A stretch of 64,000 nucleotides of DNA from Bacillota bacterium (GTDB lineage Bacteria > Bacillota > Clostridia > Tissierellales > MES13), in NCBI GenBank assembly GCA_009711785.1, contig VENA01000002.1, forward strand, positions 1 to 64,000, read 5' to 3'. Below, in pieces: positions 10,370 to 19,672 of the stretch (positions are counted from its first letter, which is position 1; every line of letters starts with the position of its first letter). The translations under genes and the position numbers were made by a program. Below the pieces are notes generated by a model, which did no database searches, was not told the DNA's origin, and saw nothing but the letters and a program-made list of their open reading frames with translations.

Positions 10370-11074
10370 ATGTTTTTTAAAAGGTCTCTTGAAGATAGAG
10401 TAGATAAAGCTAAAAAAGAAGAAAAAGAAATGAATAAGTTAATAGAAGAATATAAACCATTCATAGCCAGTACTGCACAAAAAAAAGTAGGGAGATTTTT
10501 AACATATGGACGAGATGATGAATTAAGCATAGGAATGCTTGCATTTAAGGAAGCAATAGATTCCTATGATAGAGATAAGGGGAAATTTTTATCCTTTGCA
10601 AAAAGGGTTATAAATTTAAGATTAATAGATTATTATAGAAAACACCAGAAAGAAAGTCGCGAGGTATTTATAAAAGATTCAGAAGAAGATGAAAATAGTA
10701 ATTATGAATTAGGAAGTAGTAAAGCTGTATTACAGTATAAAAGTAAAGAAACTAATAAAATAAGAAAATTAGAGATTTTAGAATATAAAAAGGAATTAAA
10801 AAAATGGGGAATCAATTTTAGCGATTTAGTAAAGGCATCCCCTAAACAGAAAAGATTAAGGGATTTATATAAAGAAATAGCTAAAATAATTGTAAGCAAT
10901 AAAGAAATATTACATACTTTAACCAAAAATGGAAGAATGCCAATAAAAGAAATTAAAGAAATTAAAAATATACATCGAAAAAAGTTAGAAAGAGGTCGAA
11001 TATATATAATAGCATTAGTTATAGTTTACACAGGTGATTATGAATTAATAGAAGATTATATTAATAGGGGGTGA
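10370..11074 (+). CDS. sigI: RNA polymerase sigma factor SigI
   Basis: The 234-aa protein matches the SigI group of sigma-70 factors in size and motifs. Region 2 reads GRDDELSIGMLAFKEAID followed by FLSFAKRVINLRLIDYYR, and the C-terminal half is the divergent SigI-specific DNA-binding part. It starts at ATG after GTGAGG. The stop lies four bases before the rsgI start, so the two are co-transcribed and probably translationally coupled. SigI factors respond to heat or, in clostridia, to extracellular polysaccharide sensed by the partner RsgI, and drive surface-protein genes. The SLH gene downstream carries a matching promoter. Confidence 0.92.
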   Translation: MFFKRSLEDRVDKAKKEEKEMNKLIEEYKPFIASTAQKKVGRFLTYGRDDELSIGMLAFKEAIDSYDRDKGKFLSFAKRVINLRLIDYYRKHQKESREVFIKDSEEDENSNYELGSSKAVLQYKSKETNKIRKLEILEYKKELKKWGINFSDLVKASPKQKRLRDLYKEIAKIIVSNKEILHTLTKNGRMPIKEIKEIKNIHRKKLERGRIYIIALVIVYTGDYELIEDYINRG

Positions 11075-11078
11075 AAGC

Positions 11079-12203
11079 ATGAAGGGTATAGTAATGGAAA
11101 AAAATAATAACAAGGTTATTGTAATGACTAATGACGGTGAATTTTTAGAGCTAAATAAAAGCAAAAATGTACAAATAGGCGAAGAAATTATAATTAATAA
11201 TAATATGAATAAAAATAATATTATGAAAAGATTTATAGCAGCTGCAGCAATACTAGTATTAGTTTTAACAGGAACATTTGGAGCTTATGGATATTGTACG
11301 CCCTATGGATATGTTAATGTTGATATAAACCCTAGTGTGGAGATAACTTATAATTTGTTTAATAGAGTTATTGATATAAAGGGACTTAACGATGATGGTA
11401 ATAAAATAGTAGAAAAATTAGAAAATTATAAAAATAAACCTATAGATAGTATAGTAAATGAAATAGTAGATAAGGCAATTGAAGATAAATATATAGAATC
11501 AGAAAATGAGAATACTGTATTAGTAACAATAACAGAGGATGGTAAAAAGATAGATGACAACAAAATATATAGTTCAGTAAAAAAACATATAGATGAAACT
11601 GAAACTGAAAGTGAATTATTTGTTATAAAAAACGACGAAAAAAGTTTAGAAAGTGCTAAAGAGAAAGACTTATCTCCTGGAAGATTGGCCCTTATTAATA
11701 AAGCTTTAAAAACGAATAAAGAGACTAGTTTTGAAGAAATTTCTAAAAAATCAGTTAAGGAAATAGTATCTATAATAAAGGAAAGTAAAAAAAGTGAAAA
11801 GAAGGAATTGAAAAATAAAAAGAAGCAAGCTAAAAATGAAAAAAAGAAAAAAGAGAAAGAACAAAAAGAAAATAAAGACAGAAAAGCTGATAAACAAGAT
11901 AAAAAAAATAATAAACAAAATAAAGATACTAAAGAAAAGATAAATTCTAAAAAAGATAAAGAGTGGAAGGCCGACAAACAAAATATAAAAGTTAATAAAG
12001 ATAAAAGTATAATTAAGAATAATAAAACTAAAGATGAAGATAGAGAAAAGACAAATTCTAAAAAAGATAGTGAATGGAAAGCTAATAAACAGAATAATAA
12101 TGGAAATAAAACTAAAGAAAAAAATGATAAATCTCAAGGTAATAAAAATAAAAACAATGATAATAAAGACAATAGAAATAATGGTAATAAAAATAAAAAA
12201 TAG
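11079..12203 (+). CDS. rsgI: Anti-sigma-I factor RsgI with Lys/Asn-rich tail
   Basis: The 374-aa partner of SigI has an N-terminal RsgI anti-sigma domain at 1-45 (IVMTNDGEFLEL...IGEEIII), one membrane helix at about 49-70 and the conserved extracytoplasmic RsgI segment starting YVNVDINPSVEITYN near 77. From about 225 to the end the protein is a low-complexity tail made almost only of Lys, Asn, Asp and Glu. Clostridial RsgIs often end in carbohydrate-binding or hydrolase domains; here there is none, only this basic disordered tail, so the signal sensed is unclear. GGGGGTGAAAGC precedes the ATG. Confidence 0.92.
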   Translation: MKGIVMEKNNNKVIVMTNDGEFLELNKSKNVQIGEEIIINNNMNKNNIMKRFIAAAAILVLVLTGTFGAYGYCTPYGYVNVDINPSVEITYNLFNRVIDIKGLNDDGNKIVEKLENYKNKPIDSIVNEIVDKAIEDKYIESENENTVLVTITEDGKKIDDNKIYSSVKKHIDETETESELFVIKNDEKSLESAKEKDLSPGRLALINKALKTNKETSFEEISKKSVKEIVSIIKESKKSEKKELKNKKKQAKNEKKKKEKEQKENKDRKADKQDKKNNKQNKDTKEKINSKKDKEWKADKQNIKVNKDKSIIKNNKTKDEDREKTNSKKDSEWKANKQNNNGNKTKEKNDKSQGNKNKNNDNKDNRNNGNKNKK

Positions 12204-12212
12204 AATAAATAG

Positions 12213-12250
12213 AAAAATCACAAATTATTTTAAATAATTTGTGATTTTTT
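12213..12250 (+). terminator. Terminator of sigI-rsgI
   Basis: A near-perfect AT-rich palindrome (AAAAATCACAAATTATTT with its complement) ends in TTTTTT about ten bases after the rsgI stop. Confidence 0.75.
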
Positions 12251-12257
12251 CTATTTT

Positions 12258-12285
12258 ACCCCAATAATATTTAATAGTGTACGAA
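12258..12285 (+). promoter_or_regulatory. SigI-type promoter upstream of the SLH-protein gene
   Basis: ACCCC at 12258-12262 and CGAA at 12282-12285 are separated by 19 bases. This matches the SigI consensus described for Bacillus and Clostridium (ACCCC/CCCC -35, CGAA/CGWA -10). It stands 40 bases ahead of the start codon of the SLH protein, just after the sigI-rsgI terminator. Confidence 0.6.
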
Positions 12286-12324
12286 GATATATGATAAATT
12301 AAAGATAAAATAGGAGGTAAAGGA

Positions 12325-14358
12325 ATGAGAGCAAAAAGAATATTAGTAAGTTTATTGGTAATTTCAATGATTATGTCCATAGGGGTATCATCTGCATTTG
12401 CAGGAGGTAATGGATGGACTCCACCTGGACTTAGAAAAAAAGGAGGAATGCCACCGGGGTTAGCTAAAAAGTTATTTAAAGATGTTGATAACTTGCCTTG
12501 GGCAGTAAAAGCTATTGAAAATATGAAGTTGAAGGGTTTAATTAAAGGAATAGGTAATGGAAAATTTGCACCTAGAGATCAAGTAACGAAATTAGAGACA
12601 ATTATAATGGCACTTAGAGTTATGGGATGGGAGGATGAATCTATATCAATAAAGCATCTTCCAAAGGATTACAAAGGTAAAAATATATCAGATTGGGCAA
12701 AGGGATATATAACATTAGCCTATGAAAAAGGAATTTTAGATGATGTGGATATGATGTATTTTGATCCAAGTGAACCAGCTAAAAGATATGAAGTTGCTAA
12801 AATTGTTATTAAAGCTCTTGGTTATGAAGAAGAAGCAGAGGATCATATGGATGAAGAATTACCATTTGAGGATTCTTCTTTAGTACCTAGTGGTGCTATA
12901 GGTTATGTTTATTTAATTAATGACTTAGGAATAATGACAGGGGATAATCAAAATAGATTTGATCCAATGGGAACTTTAACTAGGGCAGAAATGGCAGTAC
13001 TATTTTCTAGACTAGATAAGAAAGTTGATAGTGAAGCAGATAAAGATGAATTTACAGGAAAAGTATATAGAATAGATGATGATTATATAAAAATTATTTT
13101 AGAGAAAGAAATTAAAAAGATAGATGTTGATGAAGATGAGGTAGTTGTTTATGAAGGAAATGATAGAGTTTATTATGAAGAGATAGAAAAAGGAGATATG
13201 GTCAGAGTAACTATAGAAGAAGGGAAAGCAGCCTATATTGAAATATTAGATTCTGACTATGAAGAAAATAAGATAATCAGAAAATATACTGGGGAAGTTA
13301 TAAATTTAGATAAAGATGATGAAGATAGTATAGCAATAGAAATTAAAGAAATGGTTTTAGTATTTAAAGTTATAGATGACATAGATGTGGAATTTAAAAA
13401 TGGTGAAGGACAGTTTGATGAAATTAATAAAGGCGATAAAGTAACGATAACAGTTGATAGTAAAAATAGAGCTAGGGAAATAGAAGTTTATAGATATAGA
13501 AAATCAGAGGATGTAGAGATAGAAGGCGAAATAGAAGAGTTAGATTTAGTAGGAGTATATCATATAACAATAGATGATGAAGAATATAGACTATCAAAAG
13601 AAACAGATGTAGAGATAGATGATAGAAATAAAGATTTAGATGATCTTGAAATAGGAATGGAAGTTAAAGCAAAGTTAGAAGATAATGTAGTAGTTTCTAT
13701 AGAAGCAGAAGATATAGATAAAGAAGAAGTAGAAGGTGAAATAGAAGAGTTAGACTTAGTAGGAGTATATCATATAACAATAGATGATGAAGAATATAGA
13801 CTATCAAAAGAAGCAGATGTAGAGATAGATGATAGAAATAAAGATTTAGATGATCTTGAAGTAGGAATGGAAGTTAAAGCAAAGTTAGAAGATAATGTAG
13901 TAGTTTCTATAGAAGCAGAAGATATAGATAAAGAAGAAGTAGAAGGCGAAATAGAAGAGCTAGATTTAGTAGGAGTGTATCATATAACAATAGATGATGA
14001 AGAGTATAGACTATCAAAAGAAGCAGATGTAGAGATAGATGATAGAAATAAAGATTTAGATGATCTTGAAGTAGGAATGGAAGTTAAAGCAAAATTAGAA
14101 GATAATATAGTAGTTTCCCTAGAAGTTGAAAATGTAGAATTTGAAATAGAGGGTGAAATTAAAGAAATAAGTGAGACAGAATCTGGGATTAAAATTACTA
14201 TAGATGATGATGGTCAAGAATATGAATATTTCCTAGATGAAGATGTAGATATAGAAGAAGATGGTGAAGATATAGATGTAGATGAATTAGAGGTTGGAGA
14301 TGAAGGAGACTTTAAAGTTGAGAATGGAAGAATAATAAAAATCGATATTGATGATTAA
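12325..14358 (+). CDS. S-layer homology (SLH) surface protein with tandem acidic repeats
   Basis: The 677-aa protein has a signal peptide cut after about residue 26 (SSAFA). Three SLH motifs lie between about 38 and 235 (WAVKAIENMKLKGLIKGIGN; WAKGYITLAYEKGILDD; AIGYVYLINDLGIMTGDN). They should anchor it to secondary wall polymer. From about 240 on the chain is strongly acidic and made of small beta-type repeats. Three copies of a 70-residue unit beginning EGEIEELDLVGVYHITIDDE lie at about 400-608, nearly identical, followed by a diverged fourth. The unit resembles DUF5666-like beta modules; metal binding is possible given the Asp/Glu content. No catalytic domain is seen. AGGAGG precedes the ATG, and a SigI-type promoter lies upstream. 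Confidence 0.9.
   Translation: MRAKRILVSLLVISMIMSIGVSSAFAGGNGWTPPGLRKKGGMPPGLAKKLFKDVDNLPWAVKAIENMKLKGLIKGIGNGKFAPRDQVTKLETIIMALRVMGWEDESISIKHLPKDYKGKNISDWAKGYITLAYEKGILDDVDMMYFDPSEPAKRYEVAKIVIKALGYEEEAEDHMDEELPFEDSSLVPSGAIGYVYLINDLGIMTGDNQNRFDPMGTLTRAEMAVLFSRLDKKVDSEADKDEFTGKVYRIDDDYIKIILEKEIKKIDVDEDEVVVYEGNDRVYYEEIEKGDMVRVTIEEGKAAYIEILDSDYEENKIIRKYTGEVINLDKDDEDSIAIEIKEMVLVFKVIDDIDVEFKNGEGQFDEINKGDKVTITVDSKNRAREIEVYRYRKSEDVEIEGEIEELDLVGVYHITIDDEEYRLSKETDVEIDDRNKDLDDLEIGMEVKAKLEDNVVVSIEAEDIDKEEVEGEIEELDLVGVYHITIDDEEYRLSKEADVEIDDRNKDLDDLEVGMEVKAKLEDNVVVSIEAEDIDKEEVEGEIEELDLVGVYHITIDDEEYRLSKEADVEIDDRNKDLDDLEVGMEVKAKLEDNIVVSLEVENVEFEIEGEIKEISETESGIKITIDDDGQEYEYFLDEDVDIEEDGEDIDVDELEVGDEGDFKVENGRIIKIDIDD
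13522..14148 (+). repeat. Three tandem 210-bp coding repeats
   Basis: Units begin at 13522, 13732 and 13942, an exact 210-bp period (70 codons). Copies differ at only a few bases (for example GGCGAA versus GGTGAA). The third copy diverges at its end. Confidence 0.9.
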
Positions 14359-14367
14359 GCCCCACGA

Positions 14368-14424
14368 AAGCCTTTATAGGCTTTTCCCATAAAATTGGCC
14401 CTGATAAAATATCAGGGCTTTTTC
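14368..14424 (+). terminator. Double hairpin terminator of the SLH gene
   Basis: A small stem AAAGCC-TTTATA-GGCTTT is followed by a stronger one, GCCCTGATA (14398-14406) with TATCAGGGC (14410-14418), then TTTTT. Confidence 0.85.
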
Positions 14425-14452
14425 ATTATGAAAGTTTTTTTACATAAAGGTG

Positions 14453-14551
14453 TTAGACTAAACAAAGCCCGATTACAATAGCAATCAGTAAAATAATTAC
14501 ACCTATTATGCCATACAATAGTTTTTTTCTTATGAAGAAAATCTTAGTCAT
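14453..14551 (-). CDS. Small single-pass membrane peptide, function unknown
   Basis: This 32-aa ORF has AGGGGTGG eight bases before its ATG. It reads MTKIFFIRKKLLYGII and then a continuous hydrophobic stretch to the C-terminus, so one membrane helix with a short basic cytoplasmic head. I do not recognise it. The good binding site and clear topology argue for a real gene, but conservation was not tested. Confidence 0.45.
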   Translation of the reverse strand: MTKIFFIRKKLLYGIIGVIILLIAIVIGLCLV

Positions 14552-14652
14552 TTTTTACCACCCCTTAAAGCTTAGTTATAAAGAGGAATATTATCTCATA
14601 TTATAATTTATTGAAATAAAATTATATATATGCCTAATAATTTATATTAGCT

Positions 14653-14680
14653 GAAAAACCTTTAGGTTTTTTTAAAAAAA
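14653..14680 (+). terminator. Terminator-like hairpin without an upstream plus-strand gene
   Basis: AAAAACC-TTTA-GGTTTTT followed by T and A runs. It is about 300 bases from the SLH gene end and may belong to an unannotated transcript. Confidence 0.4.
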
Positions 14681-14748
14681 TATAAAGGTAATAAAGAATT
14701 AAAGCTCAATAAGAGATGGTAATTAGTGGGATTATTAAGCATATGTAG

Positions 14749-16005
14749 TTATAATGAAAATTCTTGAATTTCTTTATTTAGATCTTCTGATAATTCAGAT
14801 AAATCTTCGGCAGAAGAGGATATTTCTTCCATAGCTGAAGTTTGTTCTTCAGTTGAAGCAGCAGTTTCTCCTGTATTTGTATTAATTTGTTCCATGTACT
14901 TACTAGTTTCTTTTACACCTGAAATTATATTTTCTAGTTGATTAACAGTATCATCTAATACCTTAACCCCATCTGTAACTTCTTTATTAACTATATTCAT
15001 TGATTGTAAAGAATCTTCAGACCCTTTTAATACCTCGTTTATAATCCTTTGAACCTTTGTTGTTGCTTGACTAGACTCTTCAGCTAACTTTCTAACTTCA
15101 TCAGCTACTACAGCAAATCCCTTACCTGCTTCTCCTGCTCTCGCAGCTTCAATAGCAGCATTTAAGGCTAGTAAATTAGTTTGTTCGGCCACATCATTAA
15201 TTAACTTTAATATACTTTCTACTTCTTTTCCCTTTTCATTTAAGTTCTTAACGGATTTATTTGAGTCTTGTACTGATTTTTCAATGGTTTTCATTTTTTC
15301 TATTGCTTTTTCTGCAGCTTTATGTCCATAGGTTGCTTTTTCATTTGTAGTATCACTTGCTTGTTTACCTTTATCAGTTATTTCAGATACATAATTAGCA
15401 TTATTAGCTAAATCCTCTACTGAGCTTGTTACTTCTTCTGAAGTTGATGATAATTGTTGGGATGTTGCACTCACCTTTTCTGCTACTTCTTTTATATTAC
15501 TAAGTAACTTCTTTTCATTAGTTACATCTCTAATAATTTCTAGTCCACCATCAGGATTTTCTTCATGGTCATATAATCCAGAAGCAGAGGCTAAAACATC
15601 AATTAAATCTCCACTTTTATGTTTAATTGTAATTTCTTCTTTTTTAATACATTCTCTTTTTTCTATACATTGTTCTACGGCACAATTTTTACAAATAGAT
15701 GATTGAAAAATATCATCACATTTACTTCCGATAGCTTCTTTTTTAGTATAGCCAGTTAAATCCTCCATTGATTTACTCCAAAAGATGATATTTCTATCAT
15801 TATCTCTTACAAAGATAGGATCTGGCATAGCTGTAAGAATTTCTTCCATTTTAGTTACATTTTCCTTTGACTTATTAATAAGTTTTTTTACTTGTTTATA
15901 TATTGAAAAATTTTTCACTTTACTATATTCTTCTTGACTTAAAGCTTTCTTAAAATAATCATTTAATAAAATTTTAGTTTCTTTTAATTCTTTATTTTTA
16001 AACAT
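14749..16005 (-). CDS. PAS-domain methyl-accepting chemotaxis protein, soluble
   Basis: The 418-aa cytoplasmic transducer has no membrane segment. A PAS domain covers about 50-165 ([20 protein letters not shown]) and contains a cysteine group ([17 protein letters not shown]) that could bind a metal or Fe-S centre. The MCP signalling domain follows, with tip [18 protein letters not shown]. It likely senses an internal redox or small-molecule signal. The ATG at 16005 is preferred because AAGGAG lies eight or more bases ahead; a GTG nine bases upstream overlaps that site. Confidence 0.9.
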   Translation of the reverse strand: MFKNKELKETKILLNDYFKKALSQEEYSKVKNFSIYKQVKKLINKSKENVTKMEEILTAMPDPIFVRDNDRNIIFWSKSMEDLTGYTKKEAIGSKCDDIFQSSICKNCAVEQCIEKRECIKKEEITIKHKSGDLIDVLASASGLYDHEENPDGGLEIIRDVTNEKKLLSNIKEVAEKVSATSQQLSSTSEEVTSSVEDLANNANYVSEITDKGKQASDTTNEKATYGHKAAEKAIEKMKTIEKSVQDSNKSVKNLNEKGKEVESILKLINDVAEQTNLLALNAAIEAARAGEAGKGFAVVADEVRKLAEESSQATTKVQRIINEVLKGSEDSLQSMNIVNKEVTDGVKVLDDTVNQLENIISGVKETSKYMEQINTNTGETAASTEEQTSAMEEISSSAEDLSELSEDLNKEIQEFSL

Positions 16006-16097
16006 AGATATCACTCCTTTTTAATCCGTATATATCTTTAATATGCAAATATTATGCCGTAAGTTTTTCCTATTTGCTTAAAGCTTTATATTACAGA

Positions 16098-16182
16098 AAA
16101 GATATGGGATTAAATTTAAAACCCATATCTTTAAGGAGTATGTAAAAATTACAAAATAGCGTTTGTTTTGTAATTTTTACAT
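16098..16182 (-). terminator. Two tandem hairpins after the response-regulator gene
   Basis: A 17-bp perfect stem (16140-16156 with 16166-16182) overlaps the stop codon. A second 11-bp stem, AAAGATATGGG (16098-16108) with 16122-16132, follows on the minus strand and ends in TTTTC. The second looks like the terminator. The MCP gene beyond probably has its own promoter. Confidence 0.65.
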
Positions 16183-17493
16183 TTTTATATTATATTTTTT
16201 AATTTTATTATATAAAGTTTTTACACTCACACCTAATATTTTTGAAGCTTTATTTTTATTACCCTTCGTATAATTTAGAATATTAGTAATATGCTCTTTT
16301 TCAATATTATTTAAAGACATTGTCGTTTTAGCTTCAATATCAGTATTTTTATGAATATATTTAGGTAAATTATCTTTAGTAATTATTTTAGAGTGACTTT
16401 TTAATGTAATTACACCTTCAATTATATTTCTTAATTCTCTTATATTACCTGGCCAGTTATAGTTTTTCAGTAAATCTAAGGCTTCATCTGAAATTTTATT
16501 AACTGATGCAATATATTCTTTTTTAAATATTTCAATGAAATAATTTACTAGTAAAGGGATGTCATCTATTCTTTCCCTCAAAGGAGGTAAATTTATGTAA
16601 TGAGTAGTTATCCTATGATAAAGATCTTCACGGAAAAGATCTCTTTTAACTTGCTTTTTAATATTTTTATTAGTTGCACATATTAATCTAAAATCTACAG
16701 TATTAACTTTGTTACTTCCAAGTCTTTCAAAAGTTTTATACTCTAAAACCCTTAATAATTTACTTTGTAATTTAGGTGATAGTTCTGTTATTTCATCTAA
16801 AAAAAGAGTCCCATCTTTTGCTTCTTCAAATTTTCCTTCTTTTGAGTTTATAGCTCCAGTAAAGGCTCCCTTCATATAACCAAACAGTTCACTTTCTATA
16901 AGGTTATCTGGAATAGCAGCACAATTAATTTTTATTAAAGGTTTGTGTTTTCTAATACCATGATAGTGGATGATATTTACTAATAATTCTTTCCCTGTAC
17001 CACTTTCTCCTGTAATTAACACAGGCATGTCCGTATTAGAAAATTTTAAAGCTTTGTTTTTAATATTTTTAATATTAAAATCATTACTTATAAGCTTTTG
17101 ATCTTCACATTCTGATGTTCGATTATTAGTTTTATCTTTACAAAAGACTTTTTTAATAATACATCTAATATCCTTTAATTTAAAGGGTTTAGCAATAAAA
17201 TCAATAGCACCACTTTTTAAGAAGTATTTAGATTTTTCCATATCCACATAGGCAGTAATAATTATAATTTTCATTTCAGGATATTTTGATTTTATAATAT
17301 CAAAGGCTCTTTTACCGTCCATATTAGGCATTTGAATATCTAAAATTATAAGATTAGGTACATCTTTTTTTATTTTTTCCATAGCTGATTCTGCACTGTA
17401 AAAGCCTTTAACGTTATAATTTTCCTTTTCCAAAACTTTTTTTAATAAATCAGTGATTTCTTTTTCATCGTCAATAATGAATATTTTCTTCAT
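16177..17493 (-). CDS. Sigma-54-dependent response regulator (NtrC family)
   Basis: The 438-aa protein has a receiver domain with phospho-acceptor Asp52 (LIILDIQMPNMDG). An AAA+ domain carries Walker A GESGTGKE, the sigma-54 contact loop GAFTGA and Walker B GTLFLDEI. A C-terminal Fis-type helix-turn-helix follows (NKASKILGVSVKTLYNKI). It should activate sigma-54 promoters when phosphorylated by the kinase encoded 14 bases upstream. No obvious -24/-12 promoter was noticed by eye in the window, so its targets are probably elsewhere. Confidence 0.94.
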   Translation of the reverse strand: MKKIFIIDDEKEITDLLKKVLEKENYNVKGFYSAESAMEKIKKDVPNLIILDIQMPNMDGKRAFDIIKSKYPEMKIIIITAYVDMEKSKYFLKSGAIDFIAKPFKLKDIRCIIKKVFCKDKTNNRTSECEDQKLISNDFNIKNIKNKALKFSNTDMPVLITGESGTGKELLVNIIHYHGIRKHKPLIKINCAAIPDNLIESELFGYMKGAFTGAINSKEGKFEEAKDGTLFLDEITELSPKLQSKLLRVLEYKTFERLGSNKVNTVDFRLICATNKNIKKQVKRDLFREDLYHRITTHYINLPPLRERIDDIPLLVNYFIEIFKKEYIASVNKISDEALDLLKNYNWPGNIRELRNIIEGVITLKSHSKIITKDNLPKYIHKNTDIEAKTTMSLNNIEKEHITNILNYTKGNKNKASKILGVSVKTLYNKIKKYNIKM

Positions 17494-17507
17494 GAAGCAT
17501 TTTCCTC

Positions 17508-19556
17508 CTAAGTATTTAAAGGTAAAGTTATTTTAGTAGTACATCCTTTGCATTTGTTATTAGTAATCATTATATCTCCATTTAATAAATTTATTATTTT
17601 TTTTGAGATACTAAGGCCTAATCCTACGCCTTTGTATCTTTTAAAAAAAGAGTTATCAGCTTGATAAAATGGTTTGAATATATTTTCTTGTTTTTCATTA
17701 TCAATTCCTATACCTTGGTCTATAACTGATATTGAAATACTAGTTTTAGTTAAATTTATACTTATATCAATATAACCTTCATCGGTGAATTTTATAGAAT
17801 TGTCTAATACATTATCTATAACTTGTCTTAATCTTATAGGGTCCGTATAAAGATGAATCTCATCAGAATAATCATTAAATATTATTTTTAAATCTTTGTT
17901 TTTGACCGTTAACTTTTTTTCCTTAACTATTTTATTTAATAAAGTATTTAAGTTTACATTTTTATAGTTTAGTTTCATTTTTCCAGATTCTAATGTTGAA
18001 AGGTCTAACATATCATCAATCATTACTTTTAATCTTTCAGTATTCTTATAAGCTGTTGCAAGAAGGCTTTTTTGTTCTAGATTTAATTTACCTTCTTCCT
18101 CCTCTAGTATATATTCTAAATAAGTCATAATGATATTTAAAGGTGTTTTCAATTCATGGCTAATATTGGCAATAAAATTACTTTTTGTATGATTAGCTAT
18201 TATGAGTTCATCATGTTTTTCTTTTATTAACTTTAAAGATGACTTATATTTATTTGAAAGGTTTTTTAATTTTAAATTGTAATTTTTAAGTTTGGATATA
18301 TCCTGAATAGCAGCAATAATATAACTAGGATTTCCTTTTTCATTATTTATTACTGAACAATGTAAATTTAGCCAAACAATATGACCTTTTTTATGTATGC
18401 ATTTCTTTTCTATATGGAAACACTGTCGTTTTTTCATTAGCAATTCTTCTAAATATTTATTTTCTTTATAAACACCATCTGAATGAGTTATATCCTTAAA
18501 AGATTTTTCTAGTAGTTCTTTTTTAGAATAACCGGTAATTTTAGAAACGGTATCATTAGAATCTAAAATAGTTCCTTTTTTAGAGAGAATACTTATCCCT
18601 ATATAAGCTTGTTTAAAAATTTTTCTGAAACGTTCTTCACTTTCCTTTAAGGCTAATTCACATTGTATTTTTTTAGTAATATCCTTTGAAAAGACCACTA
18701 ATTTTTTCACATCATTATTAGAGTTAATATAAGGATATATGGATGTATCTAAAGTTCTTTCCTTACATTTTCCTTTAAAATGAATAGGTATTTTTTTTGT
18801 TTTTAAATCTTTAATTTTATATTTCAAAAAGATATTATCATCAAATTTAATAAAATCATTTATATACTTACCCTTTAATTCTTTTGATTTTTTTCCTAAC
18901 TTTTTAGCACCTGTTTCATTTATTGTAAGTATTTTACCTTTATCATCAACTATTAGTAGTGTTTCTTTAATAGCACTAAGAATTATATCATTCATTTGTT
19001 TACCATGTTTAAGTTTTTCTTTAGCTTTTTTTTTCATTGTAATATCTTGAAAGGCTGAAACTGCTCCTTTAATATTACCCTTAGAGTCTATTATTGGATT
19101 ACAATATACAGAAATAAAGTATTCATTACCATTATTAAACTTAATAAGGACCTTTTCATTTTTAATATATTCCTTATTATTTAGTGATCTTAATAATGGG
19201 AGTTTATCTTTAGGATATAAACTTCCATCTAAACTATAAATATTATAATAATTATCCTTAAGTTCATAAATGTTATTATTAAGTATATTTCCAAATATAT
19301 TTTTAGTTTTTTTATTAATTAGTTTTATATCACCATTACTATCAAGAACTATTAAACTAACTGGCATAACGTCTATGATGTTATTAAGGGTTTTATTTTC
19401 CAACTCATTTCCATGTAGTAAGTTTTTTATATTTGTAATATATTTTTTAGCTTTTTTCTTATGTTTATTTTTAATTTTTTTTAGTTCATTTAATTTTTCA
19501 TCCTTACTTTTTAATTCTTTAATAAGTTCTTCTTTAGACATATTTTTATAATTCAA
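17508..19556 (-). CDS. Multi-PAS sensor histidine kinase
   Basis: The protein is about 680 aa, soluble, with an N-terminal Lys-rich coiled coil. Three PAS domains follow (IDVMPVSLIVLDSNGDIKLI; LSAIKETLLIVDDKGKIL; FKQAYIGISILSKKGTI). HisKA has the H-box NFIANISHELKTPLN, and HATPase_c has NVLDNSIKFTDEG, DQGIGID and GVGLGLSISKK. It is the partner of the downstream NtrC-type regulator. With no membrane helix it senses an intracellular cue. The TTG at 19556 is the preferred start: AAAGGAGG lies about ten bases ahead, whereas the in-frame GTG at 19568 overlaps that site. Confidence 0.92.
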   Translation of the reverse strand: MNYKNMSKEELIKELKSKDEKLNELKKIKNKHKKKAKKYITNIKNLLHGNELENKTLNNIIDVMPVSLIVLDSNGDIKLINKKTKNIFGNILNNNIYELKDNYYNIYSLDGSLYPKDKLPLLRSLNNKEYIKNEKVLIKFNNGNEYFISVYCNPIIDSKGNIKGAVSAFQDITMKKKAKEKLKHGKQMNDIILSAIKETLLIVDDKGKILTINETGAKKLGKKSKELKGKYINDFIKFDDNIFLKYKIKDLKTKKIPIHFKGKCKERTLDTSIYPYINSNNDVKKLVVFSKDITKKIQCELALKESEERFRKIFKQAYIGISILSKKGTILDSNDTVSKITGYSKKELLEKSFKDITHSDGVYKENKYLEELLMKKRQCFHIEKKCIHKKGHIVWLNLHCSVINNEKGNPSYIIAAIQDISKLKNYNLKLKNLSNKYKSSLKLIKEKHDELIIANHTKSNFIANISHELKTPLNIIMTYLEYILEEEEGKLNLEQKSLLATAYKNTERLKVMIDDMLDLSTLESGKMKLNYKNVNLNTLLNKIVKEKKLTVKNKDLKIIFNDYSDEIHLYTDPIRLRQVIDNVLDNSIKFTDEGYIDISINLTKTSISISVIDQGIGIDNEKQENIFKPFYQADNSFFKRYKGVGLGLSISKKIINLLNGDIMITNNKCKGCTTKITLPLNT

Positions 19557-19632
19557 AGAAACACTCACCTCCTTTAATATAATACTATATTAAATTGAAA
19601 AATAAAATCATTTTATTAAAGGCTAAACAATA

Positions 19633-19672
19633 AAAAATAGATAAAGAGATTAATCTCTTTATCTATTTTTTT
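19633..19672 (-). terminator. Terminator of the flavin reductase gene
   Basis: A perfect 19-bp-arm palindrome centred at 19651/19652 overlaps the stop codon. It may also end transcripts from the other strand. Confidence 0.7.

Noticed and set aside
11426..11977. Long minus-strand ORFs antisense to rsgI (also 11751-12221)
   Set aside because: They mirror the Lys/Asn-rich low-complexity coding of rsgI and have no binding site or family match.
16177..19556. Sigma-54 (-24/-12) promoter near the NtrC-type regulator
   Set aside because: No TGGCAC-N5-TTGC-like site was seen by eye nearby; the targets are probably elsewhere.
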